64,000 nt of DNA from an uncultured Candidatus Binatia bacterium. GTDB lineage: Bacteria; Desulfobacterota; Binatia; Bin18. The notes beneath the pieces are model-generated. The model did not search any database. It saw nothing but the letters and a program-made list of their open reading frames with translations, and had not been told where the DNA came from. Position numbers and translations under genes: made by a program. Positions 53,334 to 62,477 of this stretch are shown piece after piece; positions within the stretch are counted from its first letter, which is position 1; each line of letters starts with the position of its first letter. The stretch is taken from the NCBI GenBank assembly GCA_958296235.1, contig OY282457.1, positions 3,467,338 through 3,531,337 on the forward strand. Direction: 5' to 3'.

Positions 53334-54266
53334 CTATGTCCCCAACGTCTGCAACATGTCGAGCGACGGAGCAAAGAAATGCGCGCCTGACACGGCCTGC
53401 GTGTAGTCCATGAGATGATCGTGCAGCCCGTCGCCGCTGGCTCCCAGCATCCGCCGTAGCATCTTGTCGGTAATAGCGAGGTCTCTGGTATAGGCAATGA
53501 AGAACAGACCCGCCTCCGAAGTCGTCCCATAGGGGAAACTGTGGCGCAGGATTTCCAGCTCTTCCCCGTTTTCCTCTATGACCACCCGGCTGATATGGGC
53601 GGTTGGGGGTTTGGCCTCGTCGGCCAACTCTTCGCTGTCTGCCTTGCGGCGCCCGACCGCTCCTTCCTGCTCGTCTTGCGGGGTGGCGCGCCACTTGGAG
53701 AAATTATGCACATAGCGTTGGGTGAAGACGTAACTGCCACCGGCGAAGTCGGGGTCTTCGTCGCCGATCAGGGCCACTTCCGCGCGCTCCTGCGCGCCAC
53801 TCGGATTTTCCGTGCCGTCAATAAACCCGGTCAGATCGCGTGAGTCCAAATAGCGAAAGCCGTGGACCTCGTCCAGCACGTCTATGGTGTCCCCGAGCCG
53901 ACTCCGAATCTGTGTGGCCAGCTCGAAATTGAGGTCCAGCCGTTTTGAGATGAGATGAAACAGGATGTCGCCGCCCGTGCTCGGCGCGCTCTTGCCGGGC
54001 AGGTCAATAGCGGTGAAAGGGCGCAGCCCCCTGGGCCGACGGCCTGGGGAGAGCGCATCCCAAAAGCCCGAGCCAAAACTGACCGTACACACCAGCGCGG
54101 CCTGTGGATCATGCCGGCCAACCGTTGTCACCAGCTCGGGAATACCCGTGACTACCCCGGCGACTGTTCCGCGGGTGGTGGTTGGATTGTTGACCCTGGT
54201 GACCAGAAAGAGGGCGTGTTGATTCGGCTCTGGAATGATGCCTGCCTGTGGGGTGTGTGTTGTCAT
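53334..54266 (-). CDS. DyP-type haem peroxidase (YfeX-like)
   Basis: This is a 310-residue haem enzyme. The signature is GFIDGTENP with catalytic D150, the proximal haem ligand is H224 (TAHISRVV) and the distal Arg is R241 (ILRHSFPYGT). Length and the NPTTTRGTVAGVV start fit the cytoplasmic YfeX-like class; no Tat signal is present. An insert of about 20 charged residues (GRRKADSEELADEAK) precedes the His loop, as in YfeX. The gene begins 12 bp after the yfbR stop on the same strand. Confidence 0.92.
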   Translation of the reverse strand: MTTHTPQAGIIPEPNQHALFLVTRVNNPTTTRGTVAGVVTGIPELVTTVGRHDPQAALVCTVSFGSGFWDALSPGRRPRGLRPFTAIDLPGKSAPSTGGDILFHLISKRLDLNFELATQIRSRLGDTIDVLDEVHGFRYLDSRDLTGFIDGTENPSGAQERAEVALIGDEDPDFAGGSYVFTQRYVHNFSKWRATPQDEQEGAVGRRKADSEELADEAKPPTAHISRVVIEENGEELEILRHSFPYGTTSEAGLFFIAYTRDLAITDKMLRRMLGASGDGLHDHLMDYTQAVSGAHFFAPSLDMLQTLGT

Positions 54267-54278
54267 CTTTCTTCCTCT

Positions 54279-54857
54279 TTAATTCAACTCGTCAAGGGTC
54301 AGGCGGAAACTCGGGACAAAGGTCTCCAGAAAATAGCGCGCCTCCGGCAGGTCAATCCGCTCAACCGTCTCTTTCAGCGTTTGTTCGGCCTGAGAAAACT
54401 CCTGGTTGCCGGCGCTGACCTCTTCCAGGCATTTGAGATAGGCGCACAGCTTGTCCGCGGCTTTGACCAGCTCGTGGTGGTCGTGGTCGGCGTCAGCCGA
54501 CGCAAAGAACGGCTGGTAGTCGTCTCTGAGTTCTTCGGGCAGCATGCTGAACAGCTTGTCCACTGCGGTCTGTTCAATGGTTTGATAGGCGGTCTTGATC
54601 TCGGGGTTAAAATACTTGACGGGAGTAGGCAGGTCGCCGATCAAGACCTCACCCACGTCGTGGTAGAGGGCTAATGTCGCGGCCCGCTCCGGACTCACCC
54701 CGCCGGAGAAAAGCCGATTCCGAATAACGGCCAGCATATGGGTCACCAACGCGACTTGCAGGCTGTGTTCCTGGACATTTTCCGGATAGGCGCTGTGCAT
54801 CAAACTCCAACGCCGAATAAATTTCATCCGAGAAAGATAGGCAAACAAATGGCTCAT
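54279..54857 (-). CDS. yfbR: 5'-deoxynucleotidase YfbR-like HD hydrolase
   Basis: This is a 192-residue HD-domain phosphatase that removes phosphate from deoxynucleoside monophosphates. Key residues align with E. coli YfbR: E30-H31 (VQEHSLQVA), H66-D67 (YHDVGEVL), E70 and D135 (AADKLCAY). The opening SHLFAYLSRMKFIRRWSLM is diagnostic. The ATG at 54857 is preceded by CGGAG; longer in-frame starts overlap the Nramp gene. Probably part of an operon with the Nramp and DyP genes. Confidence 0.92.
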   Translation of the reverse strand: MSHLFAYLSRMKFIRRWSLMHSAYPENVQEHSLQVALVTHMLAVIRNRLFSGGVSPERAATLALYHDVGEVLIGDLPTPVKYFNPEIKTAYQTIEQTAVDKLFSMLPEELRDDYQPFFASADADHDHHELVKAADKLCAYLKCLEEVSAGNQEFSQAEQTLKETVERIDLPEARYFLETFVPSFRLTLDELN

Positions 54858-54901
54858 ATGGGACTCCGCCGGCGTTCCGCTCCAGTTGAGGTGAGGACGG
54901 G

Positions 54902-56122
54902 TCAGCTTGGGATCACCCCCCACACGCGGAAGAATTGAAAGACCCCCAAGCCCGTTACAATAAGCACAACCGCGCCGCCCGCCATATTGGCCAGCATTCC
55001 GTTTGTGTACGAACCGAGGAGCTTCTGCTTATTCATGACAAACAGGAGACAGCCGGCCAGGAGGGGCAGTAAGCAGGCGTTGACCGCCTGGGCAAGCAGG
55101 ATCGCCACCAGCGGGCGCTGTCCAAAAAAGGCGAGTCCTGTCCCGAGCAGGACGACCGCGCTCCACACCAGTCGGATCTTCCCGGTGTCACCATCGGCTG
55201 ACCAGCCCAACACGCCTGCCACGGCATAGGCGGCGGCCAGCGGGGCAGTGATGGCACTGGTCAGCCCGGCGGCAAACAGGCCGGTCGCAAAAAGGAGACG
55301 CGCGTGTGAGCCGACCAGGGGTTCAAGTTGTCTGGCTATGGAGGCGGCGTTTTCCAAGGCTATCCCCTGGCGAAAAAAAGTCGCGGCCGCGGTTGCGACC
55401 AGGGCAAGCGTGAGGACACCACCCAGGCTGATCGAGAGAAAGGTATCGCGCCGCGCCTCACGCAGGGCTTGGGAAGCAGACAGGGTCGCCGGCCACTTGG
55501 CCTGGACCGCACTGGCGTGCAGAAACAAATTATACGGAACGACCGTGGTGCCGATCAGCGCTATCACGGTTACAAACGATCCAACGGGAAGGGCCGGGCT
55601 GAAGCCGGCCAGAATATCCGAGAGTGAGGGTTGGACGAGGAGCGCTGTCAGCAGAAAGACCCCACTCATGAGCATAACCAGAAGAACCAGCACGCGCTCA
55701 ATAGCCGTGTACGTCCCGGACCACAGCAACACAAACGCCAGGCCGCCAACGGCCAGGGTCCAGGCCGCAGTCGGGAGCCCGGAGACCTCGGCCAGGGCGA
55801 CCGCCGCGCCAAGGATATTGCCCATCTCAAAGGCGGCGTTGCCCCCGCCAATGCCAATGACCACCAGGGTCAGGAGCAGGAGACGGAGGAGAGGCGCTTG
55901 AATGGCCGCCCGGAGCGCTTCGCCCAGTCCGCTGCGCGTAATAATACCGAGTCGGGCCGCCATTTCCTGCAGGACGAGGGTGGCAAAAACGGAAAACCCC
56001 ACTGCCCACACCAGGGCAAACCCAAACTGCGCCCCTGCGACACTGGCGGTCGTGACCGTTCCAGGGCCGATAAAGGCGGCCGCAACGAGCAGGCCGGGAC
56101 CAAAGGGTCTCTTTCGCGGCAT
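54902..56122 (-). CDS. Nramp-family transporter with altered metal-site motifs
   Basis: This is a 406-residue membrane protein with about 11 helices. The Nramp fold is clear, but the helix-1 motif DPGN is replaced by GPGT (19-22) and the helix-6 MPH by VPY (195-197, in VVPYNLFLHA). These residues bind Mn/Fe in classical MntH, so the substrate may differ (Mg-type or non-metal) or transport may be altered. ATG 56122 is chosen at the usual family start; no strong ribosome site. It ends 44 bp before the yfbR start. Confidence 0.82.
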   Translation of the reverse strand: MPRKRPFGPGLLVAAAFIGPGTVTTASVAGAQFGFALVWAVGFSVFATLVLQEMAARLGIITRSGLGEALRAAIQAPLLRLLLLTLVVIGIGGGNAAFEMGNILGAAVALAEVSGLPTAAWTLAVGGLAFVLLWSGTYTAIERVLVLLVMLMSGVFLLTALLVQPSLSDILAGFSPALPVGSFVTVIALIGTTVVPYNLFLHASAVQAKWPATLSASQALREARRDTFLSISLGGVLTLALVATAAATFFRQGIALENAASIARQLEPLVGSHARLLFATGLFAAGLTSAITAPLAAAYAVAGVLGWSADGDTGKIRLVWSAVVLLGTGLAFFGQRPLVAILLAQAVNACLLPLLAGCLLFVMNKQKLLGSYTNGMLANMAGGAVVLIVTGLGVFQFFRVWGVIPS

Positions 56123-56185
56123 GCCTGAGTGTATAGCATGTTTAGGCGGGCTCAGCCGAGAAGCGCGGCAATTCGGACGCACGCG

Positions 56186-57265
56186 CTAGTAGCGGGCCAT
56201 GACCTGCTCGGAGAAATCCTTGAACACCGTGCGTGCCGCGGCCATAGGCGGCAGGAGCGTCACTTCTTTCAGGCCGGCCTTTTCGACCGCCCGGAGCTGC
56301 TCGATGATGGCCGCGGGTTCACCAATCAGACAGGTTGCCTGGATTGCTTCGGGAGTGACAAAGCGGCGCTCCTCGGGCACGAGAAAGGTGCAGTGACCGT
56401 TGTGAAGCTGGAGGTAGCGCTTGTCCGCCGGCGTCTGCATCTGCTCGACGTGGGCGCAGTATTCATCCCAGATGCCTCTATAGCCGGCGGGGATGACCTC
56501 CTCATGGCCGGTTTGTTGATAGATTTCGTACACAAAGTGGATGATGGCGGCGACCTGAGAACCGCACATCTCAATGACCCGCTCCGAGGTCAGGGACTCT
56601 CCGGGTTGCAGGACGACGGCCGTGGTAAAAGCCGCGGTATGGAAGTCGTCAGGCAGGGTCCGGCCGGCCTGTTCCGCCCCCGCCTGGACCTGCTGCCAAT
56701 CGCCGAGAAAGGCTGCCGGTCCGGGTTTCACTCCGGCGACCCAGCCATCCCCGAACTCGCCCGCAGTTTTCAGCGCGCGGGGACCATTGGCGGCGACAAT
56801 CAGCGGAATCGGATCGTCCAGATTCAGGAAGTGTAAATCCTGATGCAGAAAACGGATCGTGCGCGTCGTGTTGTTAGAGGTGTAGGCAGCTTCTTCCCCC
56901 CGCAGGAGCGTTCGGACCACCCGCAGATACTCCCGGAAGTCTCGAATCCGCATCGGCTGCATCCCCATGACCCGCATGGCCGTATGTCCGGTGCCAATCC
57001 CCAAAAAGACCCGGCCCGGCGCGAGGCGATTGATGGAAGCAATGGAGTGGGCGGTGACTGGGGCGATGCGCGTCCCAGGGATGGCCACTCCCGTCCCAAT
57101 ACGGATACGTGAGGTGTGCTGGGCGGCCAGGGCCAAGGTGGCGTAGCAGTCCGACCAGATCATCTGTGAGTCGGGAATCCAGGCCCGGTCATAGCCCAGC
57201 GCTTCGGCATACTGGATCAACTGCCAGTCATCGATCTTCGTGGCGACACACACCCCGAACTGCAT
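56186..57265 (-). CDS. LLM class F420/FMN-dependent oxidoreductase
   Basis: This is a 359-residue luciferase-like protein. It has AEALGYDRAWIPDSQMIWSD (about 20-39), SRIRIGTGVAIPGTRIAPVT, GRVFLGIGTGHTAMRVMG and VAANGPRALKTAGEFGDGW in family order. It begins 14 bp after the stop of the upstream molybdenum hydroxylase gene and is probably co-transcribed with it. Substrate not inferable. Confidence 0.88.
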   Translation of the reverse strand: MQFGVCVATKIDDWQLIQYAEALGYDRAWIPDSQMIWSDCYATLALAAQHTSRIRIGTGVAIPGTRIAPVTAHSIASINRLAPGRVFLGIGTGHTAMRVMGMQPMRIRDFREYLRVVRTLLRGEEAAYTSNNTTRTIRFLHQDLHFLNLDDPIPLIVAANGPRALKTAGEFGDGWVAGVKPGPAAFLGDWQQVQAGAEQAGRTLPDDFHTAAFTTAVVLQPGESLTSERVIEMCGSQVAAIIHFVYEIYQQTGHEEVIPAGYRGIWDEYCAHVEQMQTPADKRYLQLHNGHCTFLVPEERRFVTPEAIQATCLIGEPAAIIEQLRAVEKAGLKEVTLLPPMAAARTVFKDFSEQVMARY

Positions 57266-57279
57266 GATCTGTCCTCCTT

Positions 57280-59670
57280 CTAGTCAGATGTCCCGGCCGC
57301 GCTTCTCGCCCGTTCGATGCCGGCCAGCACCCGCTCCGGCGTAAGCGGGATTTCGTTCACCTGGGCTCCGAACGGGGAGAGCGCATCGGCGACCGCATTT
57401 GCAATCGCCGCCGGGGGCGCAATGGCCCCCCCTTCGCCCATGCCTTTGATGCCGCCCTTGCTGAAAGGCGACAGCGTTTCAATATGGCCAATCTCAACCC
57501 GAGGAACATCCAGGGCGGTGGGGACGAGGTAATCCATCAGCGTGCCGGTCAGGAATTGCCCGTTCTCGTCATAGAGGGCCTGCTCATACATGGCCGTGCC
57601 AATTCCCTGGGCGACCCCGCCCTGAATCTGTCCGTCCACAATGATGGGGTTAATAATCCGGCCGCAATCTTCAACCACGATATAGCGCAGCAGGCGAATC
57701 TGGCCGGTTTCAGGATCGACTTCTACCGTCGCCAGATGCGTTGCATTGGAATGCGTTGACGGCGGGGGCTCGTAATGTGTGGTTGCCTCCAGCCCTGGCT
57801 CGTCTTCCGGGGCTAAATTGCTGGGCGCAACGATGGCCTGGTAGGCGATCGTCTTAATCGGCATGAGGCTGGTCCCGTCCTGTTTGCGGGTCACCATACC
57901 CCTGACCAGTTCGAGGTCGGCGGGTGGAATCTCACTGAGACGTGAGGCCGTGCGCAAAATCTTTTCGCGGACTTGTGTGGCGGCTCCAATGATCGCGCCC
58001 CCGCTGGTCACCGCGGTCCGGCTCCCCCAGGTTCCCCAGCCGTACGGCACAATGGTGGTATCGTTCTGGATTACTCTGACATCCTCAAAGGCGACTCCCA
58101 ATTCGTCGGCGGCCACCTGGGCAAGCGTCGTCTGATGGCCCTGGCCATGTGACGACGAGCCGGCCAGGACGGTCACTTTGCCATCAATATCCATACGGAC
58201 CGTTGCCGATTCATAGCCGCCAAGGGGTAAGCCCATGATATTCCAAAACGAAGAACCCAGGGCGGTGCCCTCGATATAACAACCCAGACCCACCCCAAGA
58301 TAGCGCCCGGCGCGCCGGGCGCGTTCCTGTTCGGCCCGGAAGTCCGTATAGCCCAACATGTCCAGGGCCTTGCGTAAGGACTCCTGGTGGCTGCCACTCT
58401 CGATTTCGGCTCCGGCAATCGTGGTATAGGGATGCTCGTCCTGGCGGATCATATTCCGCAGGCGGATTTCCGCGGGATCAAGCCCAAGCCGCTGCGCGCC
58501 CAGATTCAGCAGGCGCTCCATGACCAGGATGGCAATCGGCAGGCCAACGCCGCGGTACGCGCCCAGGGTGACTTTATTGGTGACGATAGAGACAGCCTCA
58601 TAGCGATAGGCCGGTATCTTATACGGGCCGGGGAGGGCGGAGGCCGCGTGTCCGGCTTCCAGAGCAGAACTGAACGGAAAGGCCGAATACGCGCCAACGT
58701 CGTTCAGAAAGCGCGCTTTCACCCCGAGAATCATCCCGTCGTTTTTCAGGGCGAGCTCGGCCTCGACAATCTGGTGCTTGGCGTGCATGGCGGCTGCCAG
58801 GTTTTCCCGCCGATCTTCAATCCACTTGACCGGACGGCCAAACCGCCGGGCGAAGAAGGCCGTCAGGATTTCCTCGGGAAACACGTGCGCCTTGGGCCCG
58901 AAGCCGCCGCCTACGTCTGGGGCGATGGCCCGGATATGATGTTCGGGAAAGTCCAGGAAGAGCGCCAGGTTTGAGCGCAACACGTGCGGAATCTGGGTCG
59001 AAGACCACACCGTGAGTGAGTCTGTGGCAGCCTCATAGGTGGCCAGACAGCCGCGCGTTTCCATGGGCAGAGACATATGGCGGCCCGTTGTGAAACGCTG
59101 GGTGACAACCGTGTCGGCAGAGGCAAAGGCGGTATCGACCTCGCCCATGCGTGCTTCCAGGGTCTGCATGACGTTATCGCCCCAGTCTTCATGTGCCAGG
59201 GGAGCGTCCGGCTCCAGGGCCTGTTCCATGTCCCAGAGGGCGTCGAGCGGGTCGTACTCGACCTCGACCAGCGCGGCGGCATCCTCGGCTACATAGCGAT
59301 CGGTGGCAATAACGGCCACAACCATCTCGCCTACAAACCGGACTTTTCCCCGAGCCAGGACCGGCCAATCGCAGGACTTGTGAGTGGGCGCGGCGCTGGG
59401 ATTAAATTCGACCCGCAGCGGCTTGATAACGTCGGCGATATCCTCACCGGTGATGACCGCCTGGACACCGGGGTGGGCTGCGGCCTCACGCGTATCAATG
59501 CTGAGAATCCGCGCGTGTGCATACGGACTGCGGACAAAGGCGACGGCCAGCGTATCGGGCAGATGGATATCGTCTACATACTGACTTTTGCCCATGAGCA
59601 TACGTGGGTCTTCCACCCGCTTGACCTCAGCGCCGACCATTTTCCCCGTGCCAGCCAGACTGGTTGCCAT
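57280..59670 (-). CDS. molybdenum hydroxylase large subunit (CoxL/XDH-like)
   Basis: This is a 796-residue molybdopterin-binding subunit. It has VGAEVKRVEDPRMLMGKSQY, GGGFGPK (254-260), GAYRGVGLPIA (about residue 380), AGSSSHGQGHQTTLAQVAAD and the catalytic Glu746 in KGMGEGGAIAPPA. The AYRGVG loop lacks the CSFR of true CO dehydrogenase, pointing to another substrate such as an N-heterocycle or aldehyde. The usual FAD and 2Fe-2S subunit genes are not next to it. AAGGA precedes the ATG. Confidence 0.9.
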   Translation of the reverse strand: MATSLAGTGKMVGAEVKRVEDPRMLMGKSQYVDDIHLPDTLAVAFVRSPYAHARILSIDTREAAAHPGVQAVITGEDIADVIKPLRVEFNPSAAPTHKSCDWPVLARGKVRFVGEMVVAVIATDRYVAEDAAALVEVEYDPLDALWDMEQALEPDAPLAHEDWGDNVMQTLEARMGEVDTAFASADTVVTQRFTTGRHMSLPMETRGCLATYEAATDSLTVWSSTQIPHVLRSNLALFLDFPEHHIRAIAPDVGGGFGPKAHVFPEEILTAFFARRFGRPVKWIEDRRENLAAAMHAKHQIVEAELALKNDGMILGVKARFLNDVGAYSAFPFSSALEAGHAASALPGPYKIPAYRYEAVSIVTNKVTLGAYRGVGLPIAILVMERLLNLGAQRLGLDPAEIRLRNMIRQDEHPYTTIAGAEIESGSHQESLRKALDMLGYTDFRAEQERARRAGRYLGVGLGCYIEGTALGSSFWNIMGLPLGGYESATVRMDIDGKVTVLAGSSSHGQGHQTTLAQVAADELGVAFEDVRVIQNDTTIVPYGWGTWGSRTAVTSGGAIIGAATQVREKILRTASRLSEIPPADLELVRGMVTRKQDGTSLMPIKTIAYQAIVAPSNLAPEDEPGLEATTHYEPPPSTHSNATHLATVEVDPETGQIRLLRYIVVEDCGRIINPIIVDGQIQGGVAQGIGTAMYEQALYDENGQFLTGTLMDYLVPTALDVPRVEIGHIETLSPFSKGGIKGMGEGGAIAPPAAIANAVADALSPFGAQVNEIPLTPERVLAGIERARSAAGTSD

Positions 59671-59690
59671 AGTGTGTTCCTTACATCATT

Positions 59691-59718
59691 CCCCTTTCTC
59701 CGCTGGAGAGAGGGTCAG
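59691..59718. repeat. palindromic intergenic repeat, degenerate copy
   Basis: CCCCTTTCTCCGCTGGAGAGAGGG is a looser member of the CTCTCCC/GGGAGAG family (arms CTTTCTCC and GGAGAGAGG). It lies between the divergent molybdenum hydroxylase and nicX genes. Confidence 0.5.
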
Positions 59719-59860
59719 GGATCGCTACGGCGCGAGTCTGGCAGTGTGGGAAAACGGTGTCAAGACTTTGCTTGACAGAGCATAAGCGAACGGTATAGGC
59801 CACAGCATAAGACGGTGGGTTATCGGCCCGCTGGCGCGAATTTTCCAAAGGAGCGATGCT

Positions 59861-60907
59861 ATGTCTCTCTCAATCAGCCAGACCAATACAATGGTGAGTC
59901 TGTTTCGGCAGGAGCTTGAACTGTGCAAAGTCAAGCCGGGGGAGGCCGTTGCGGTTCTGTCAGAGGCGGAACAAGCGGTTGAGTATGCGTCGGCGTTTAT
60001 GATTGCGGCGGGTGAGCTGGGGGTGGATGTGTTCAACGTCAACCTGCCGGCGCGGGGCGCGGGCGGGTCGCAGAACGTGGCCGGCGAGGTGGGTCAAAAC
60101 GCCCTGGCCGGGAACCGGCCGGCCATTGAGGCCCTCAAGAGTGCGGACCTGGTCGTGGATCTCATCTTTCTGCTGTTTTCAAAAGAGCAACTGGAGATTC
60201 AGGCCGCGGACACCCGCATCCTGCTGGTGGTTGAACCCTTTGAGGTTCTGTCGCGTCTCTTTCCTACCCAGGACCTGCGCGAGCGCGTCGAGGCTGCCGA
60301 AGCGCGTTTGGCCAAGGCCCAAAACCTCCGTTTTACCAACCCGGCCGGAACGGATGTGCGCTACGAGCTGGGGCAATTCCCGATTCTGACTGAATACGGC
60401 TTTACGGACACTCCCGGTCGCTGGGACCATTGGCCGGGTGGCTTTCTGGCGACCCAGGGCAGCGAAACCGGGGTCAACGGTACGGTCGTTATGGATCGCG
60501 GCGATATCCTGTTTCCGTTTAATAAATATGTCCAGGAACCGATCTCGTTCACCATTCGGGACGGTCTGATCGTCGATATCAGCGGTGGCTTTGATGCCAT
60601 GCTGGTGAAGAATTATATGGATGGCTTTCACGACCCCCGGGCGTTTGCCATCTCGCACATCGGCTGGGGCCTGAACGATCTTGCGCGCTGGGATTATCTC
60701 GCCACCGGCGCTCCCACAGTCGGTATGGACGGGCGGGCCTTTTACGGCAACGTTCTGTTCTCAACCGGTCCCAACACCGAGCTTGGCGGCAGCAACGACA
60801 CCGCCTGTCATATGGACCTGCCCATGAAAGGCTGTACGCTGTATCTTGATGACGAACTCATTGTGCAAGACGGTGACGTGATCCCCACAGAGATGCGAGC
60901 CAGATAA
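59861..60907 (+). CDS. nicX: 2,5-dihydroxypyridine 5,6-dioxygenase (NicX-like)
   Basis: This is a 348-residue ring-opening dioxygenase, the same length as Pseudomonas putida NicX (350). Iron ligands align: H266 in SHIGWGLN, and H317 and D319 in CHMDLP (H265, H318, D320 in P. putida). RWDHWPGGFL, RAFYGNVLFSTGPNTELGG and YLDDELIV are also shared. It would turn 2,5-dihydroxypyridine or a related ring into N-formylmaleamate. NicD/NicE/NicF-type genes are not seen next to it. AAAGGAG precedes the ATG. Confidence 0.85.
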   Translation: MSLSISQTNTMVSLFRQELELCKVKPGEAVAVLSEAEQAVEYASAFMIAAGELGVDVFNVNLPARGAGGSQNVAGEVGQNALAGNRPAIEALKSADLVVDLIFLLFSKEQLEIQAADTRILLVVEPFEVLSRLFPTQDLRERVEAAEARLAKAQNLRFTNPAGTDVRYELGQFPILTEYGFTDTPGRWDHWPGGFLATQGSETGVNGTVVMDRGDILFPFNKYVQEPISFTIRDGLIVDISGGFDAMLVKNYMDGFHDPRAFAISHIGWGLNDLARWDYLATGAPTVGMDGRAFYGNVLFSTGPNTELGGSNDTACHMDLPMKGCTLYLDDELIVQDGDVIPTEMRAR

Positions 60908-60965
60908 GAAGGAGCCAGTAAGGAGCCAGAAGGAGCCAGCAAGGAGCCAGCAAGGAGAGAGTCGC
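60908..60965 (+). repeat. five-fold tandem repeat of Shine-Dalgarno-like AGGAG
   Basis: AGGAGCCAG-type units of 10-11 bp repeat, with AGGAG cores at 60910, 60921, 60931, 60942 and 60953. They fill the gap between the nicX stop and the Rieske ATG at 60966. Only the last core is at a usual start distance (8-9 nt). Confidence 0.85.
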
Positions 60966-62144
60966 ATGCGGACCGTAATTGCAGACAAACGCTGGGCGGA
61001 AAAATACCCGGACATCGGCACCGGTCCGGTTTCGGCCGAGCCGCTGATTTCACCGGAGCATTTTGAGCTTGAGCGGGAGAAAATTTTTCGGCGCACCTGG
61101 CTGAATATCGGGCGGGTTGAGGAGATTCCAAACCCCGGCGATTATATTGCCAAAGACCTGACTATGTGTCGCGCCTCGGTCCTGCTCATTCGGGGCAGGG
61201 ACGGAGAGGTCCGCGGCTTTCACAATGTGTGTTCACACCGCGGCAATAAGCTCGTCTGGGACGAGAAGGGGACGTGTAAAGGCACGCTCACCTGCGGCTT
61301 TCACGCCTGGGCGTATAACACCACAGGCAAACTGACCTGGGTGCCGGATGAGGAGAACTTTTTCGATCTGCCCAAGTGTGACCTGGGCCTGAGCCCGATC
61401 CACACTGAGGTGTTCGAGGGCTTTATCTTTATTCATCTGGCCGAGCGTCCACCCGAGCGTCTCCGGGAATATCTGGGCGGGGTGGCCGACCAGCTTGAGG
61501 GCGGCGGCTTTAGCCAGCTGGCGCTGACCGGGCGATATAAAGTGGACGAGCGCGCCAACTGGAAAATCGCCCTTGACGCTCAGAACGAGTTGTACCATCT
61601 GCCGTTTCAGCACCGCCGGACCATTCCCAAGTTCTGCGTGCTGAAAGACGGGCAATTCACGCGCCTGCTCGATGTCCGCCTGTTCAATCATCACAGCGTG
61701 TATTCGTCAGACCCGCCCGATGATCGTGTTGGTCCGGCGACCGAAAAGCTGGCCGCTCAGTACAGTGTTGCCGAGACCGAACATCGCCTGCCCCGCATCG
61801 GCTCCTTTGACTTTTACACGATCTTTCCCAATATGGCGCTGCTCCTCTTTAGCGGCGTCTCACACGACTTCTATATGACGTATAATTTCTGGCCACAGGC
61901 GGTTGATCGGACCGACTGGGATATCAAGCTCTATTTTCGTCCGGCTGAAAACGCCGGCCAGCGCGTCGGCCAGGAGTATTTCAAGTGTCTGCTCCGGGAC
62001 CTTCTGCAAGAGGACGCCACGGCCCACGAACAGATTCATATCGGGCTGGCATCGCGGGCCAAGAAGGAGCTGTATCTTCAGGACGAAGAAATGCAGATTC
62101 GGTATTTCCACACTGTACTCGAACGCTTTTACGCCGAGGCATAA
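60966..62144 (+). CDS. Rieske [2Fe-2S] oxygenase alpha subunit
   Basis: This is a 392-residue oxygenase. The cluster ligands are C89, H91, C110 and H113 (CSHRGNK to CGFHAW; Gly-Phe replaces the common Pro-Tyr). The mononuclear iron site is E208-x2-H211-x4-H216 in AQNELYHLPFQH. It follows nicX by 58 bp and is followed 3 bp later by a small gene and a VOC gene, forming one operon. Substrate unknown; ring hydroxylation before NicX-type cleavage is plausible. Confidence 0.9.
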   Translation: MRTVIADKRWAEKYPDIGTGPVSAEPLISPEHFELEREKIFRRTWLNIGRVEEIPNPGDYIAKDLTMCRASVLLIRGRDGEVRGFHNVCSHRGNKLVWDEKGTCKGTLTCGFHAWAYNTTGKLTWVPDEENFFDLPKCDLGLSPIHTEVFEGFIFIHLAERPPERLREYLGGVADQLEGGGFSQLALTGRYKVDERANWKIALDAQNELYHLPFQHRRTIPKFCVLKDGQFTRLLDVRLFNHHSVYSSDPPDDRVGPATEKLAAQYSVAETEHRLPRIGSFDFYTIFPNMALLLFSGVSHDFYMTYNFWPQAVDRTDWDIKLYFRPAENAGQRVGQEYFKCLLRDLLQEDATAHEQIHIGLASRAKKELYLQDEEMQIRYFHTVLERFYAEA

Positions 62145-62147
62145 ACC

Positions 62148-62477
62148 GTGAGCGCACCGATACTGCCGGCTGAGTTTGCCGATCTGGTGCCTTTTATCGA
62201 CTGGGCGCTGGCCACGGAACAGGAGCGGACCAGCAAGCGCCTGGCCAGCGGCATGGAGGATATCCAGGCCTTCTATGACTGCATGTCTGCTCGGGTGGAA
62301 GCCGCTGTGGAATATCTGAACGCATTGCCGCTTGACGCCCTGCCGCCCGAGGCGGAGCGGTTGTTCCAGCTGAGTCTGTCCTTAATGGAAGTGGCCAACG
62401 CCGTGGAGATGTTTCAAAATCCGGCCGTAATCAATGGCTTTGATGTCAGACGCTTTGCGCCAGTGGAGGATGTATGA
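62148..62477 (+). CDS. small helical protein linked to a Rieske oxygenase
   Basis: This is a 109-residue, mostly helical acidic protein with a GTG start 3 bp after the Rieske stop. Blocks are LPAEFADLVPFIDWALATEQ, MEDIQAFYDCMSARVEAAVEYL (in parts) and LSLMEVANAVEMF. The end FDVRRFAPVEDV overlaps the next start by 4 bp (ATGA). No family name is known to me; tight coupling suggests an accessory to the oxygenase. Confidence 0.7.
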   Translation: MSAPILPAEFADLVPFIDWALATEQERTSKRLASGMEDIQAFYDCMSARVEAAVEYLNALPLDALPPEAERLFQLSLSLMEVANAVEMFQNPAVINGFDVRRFAPVEDV

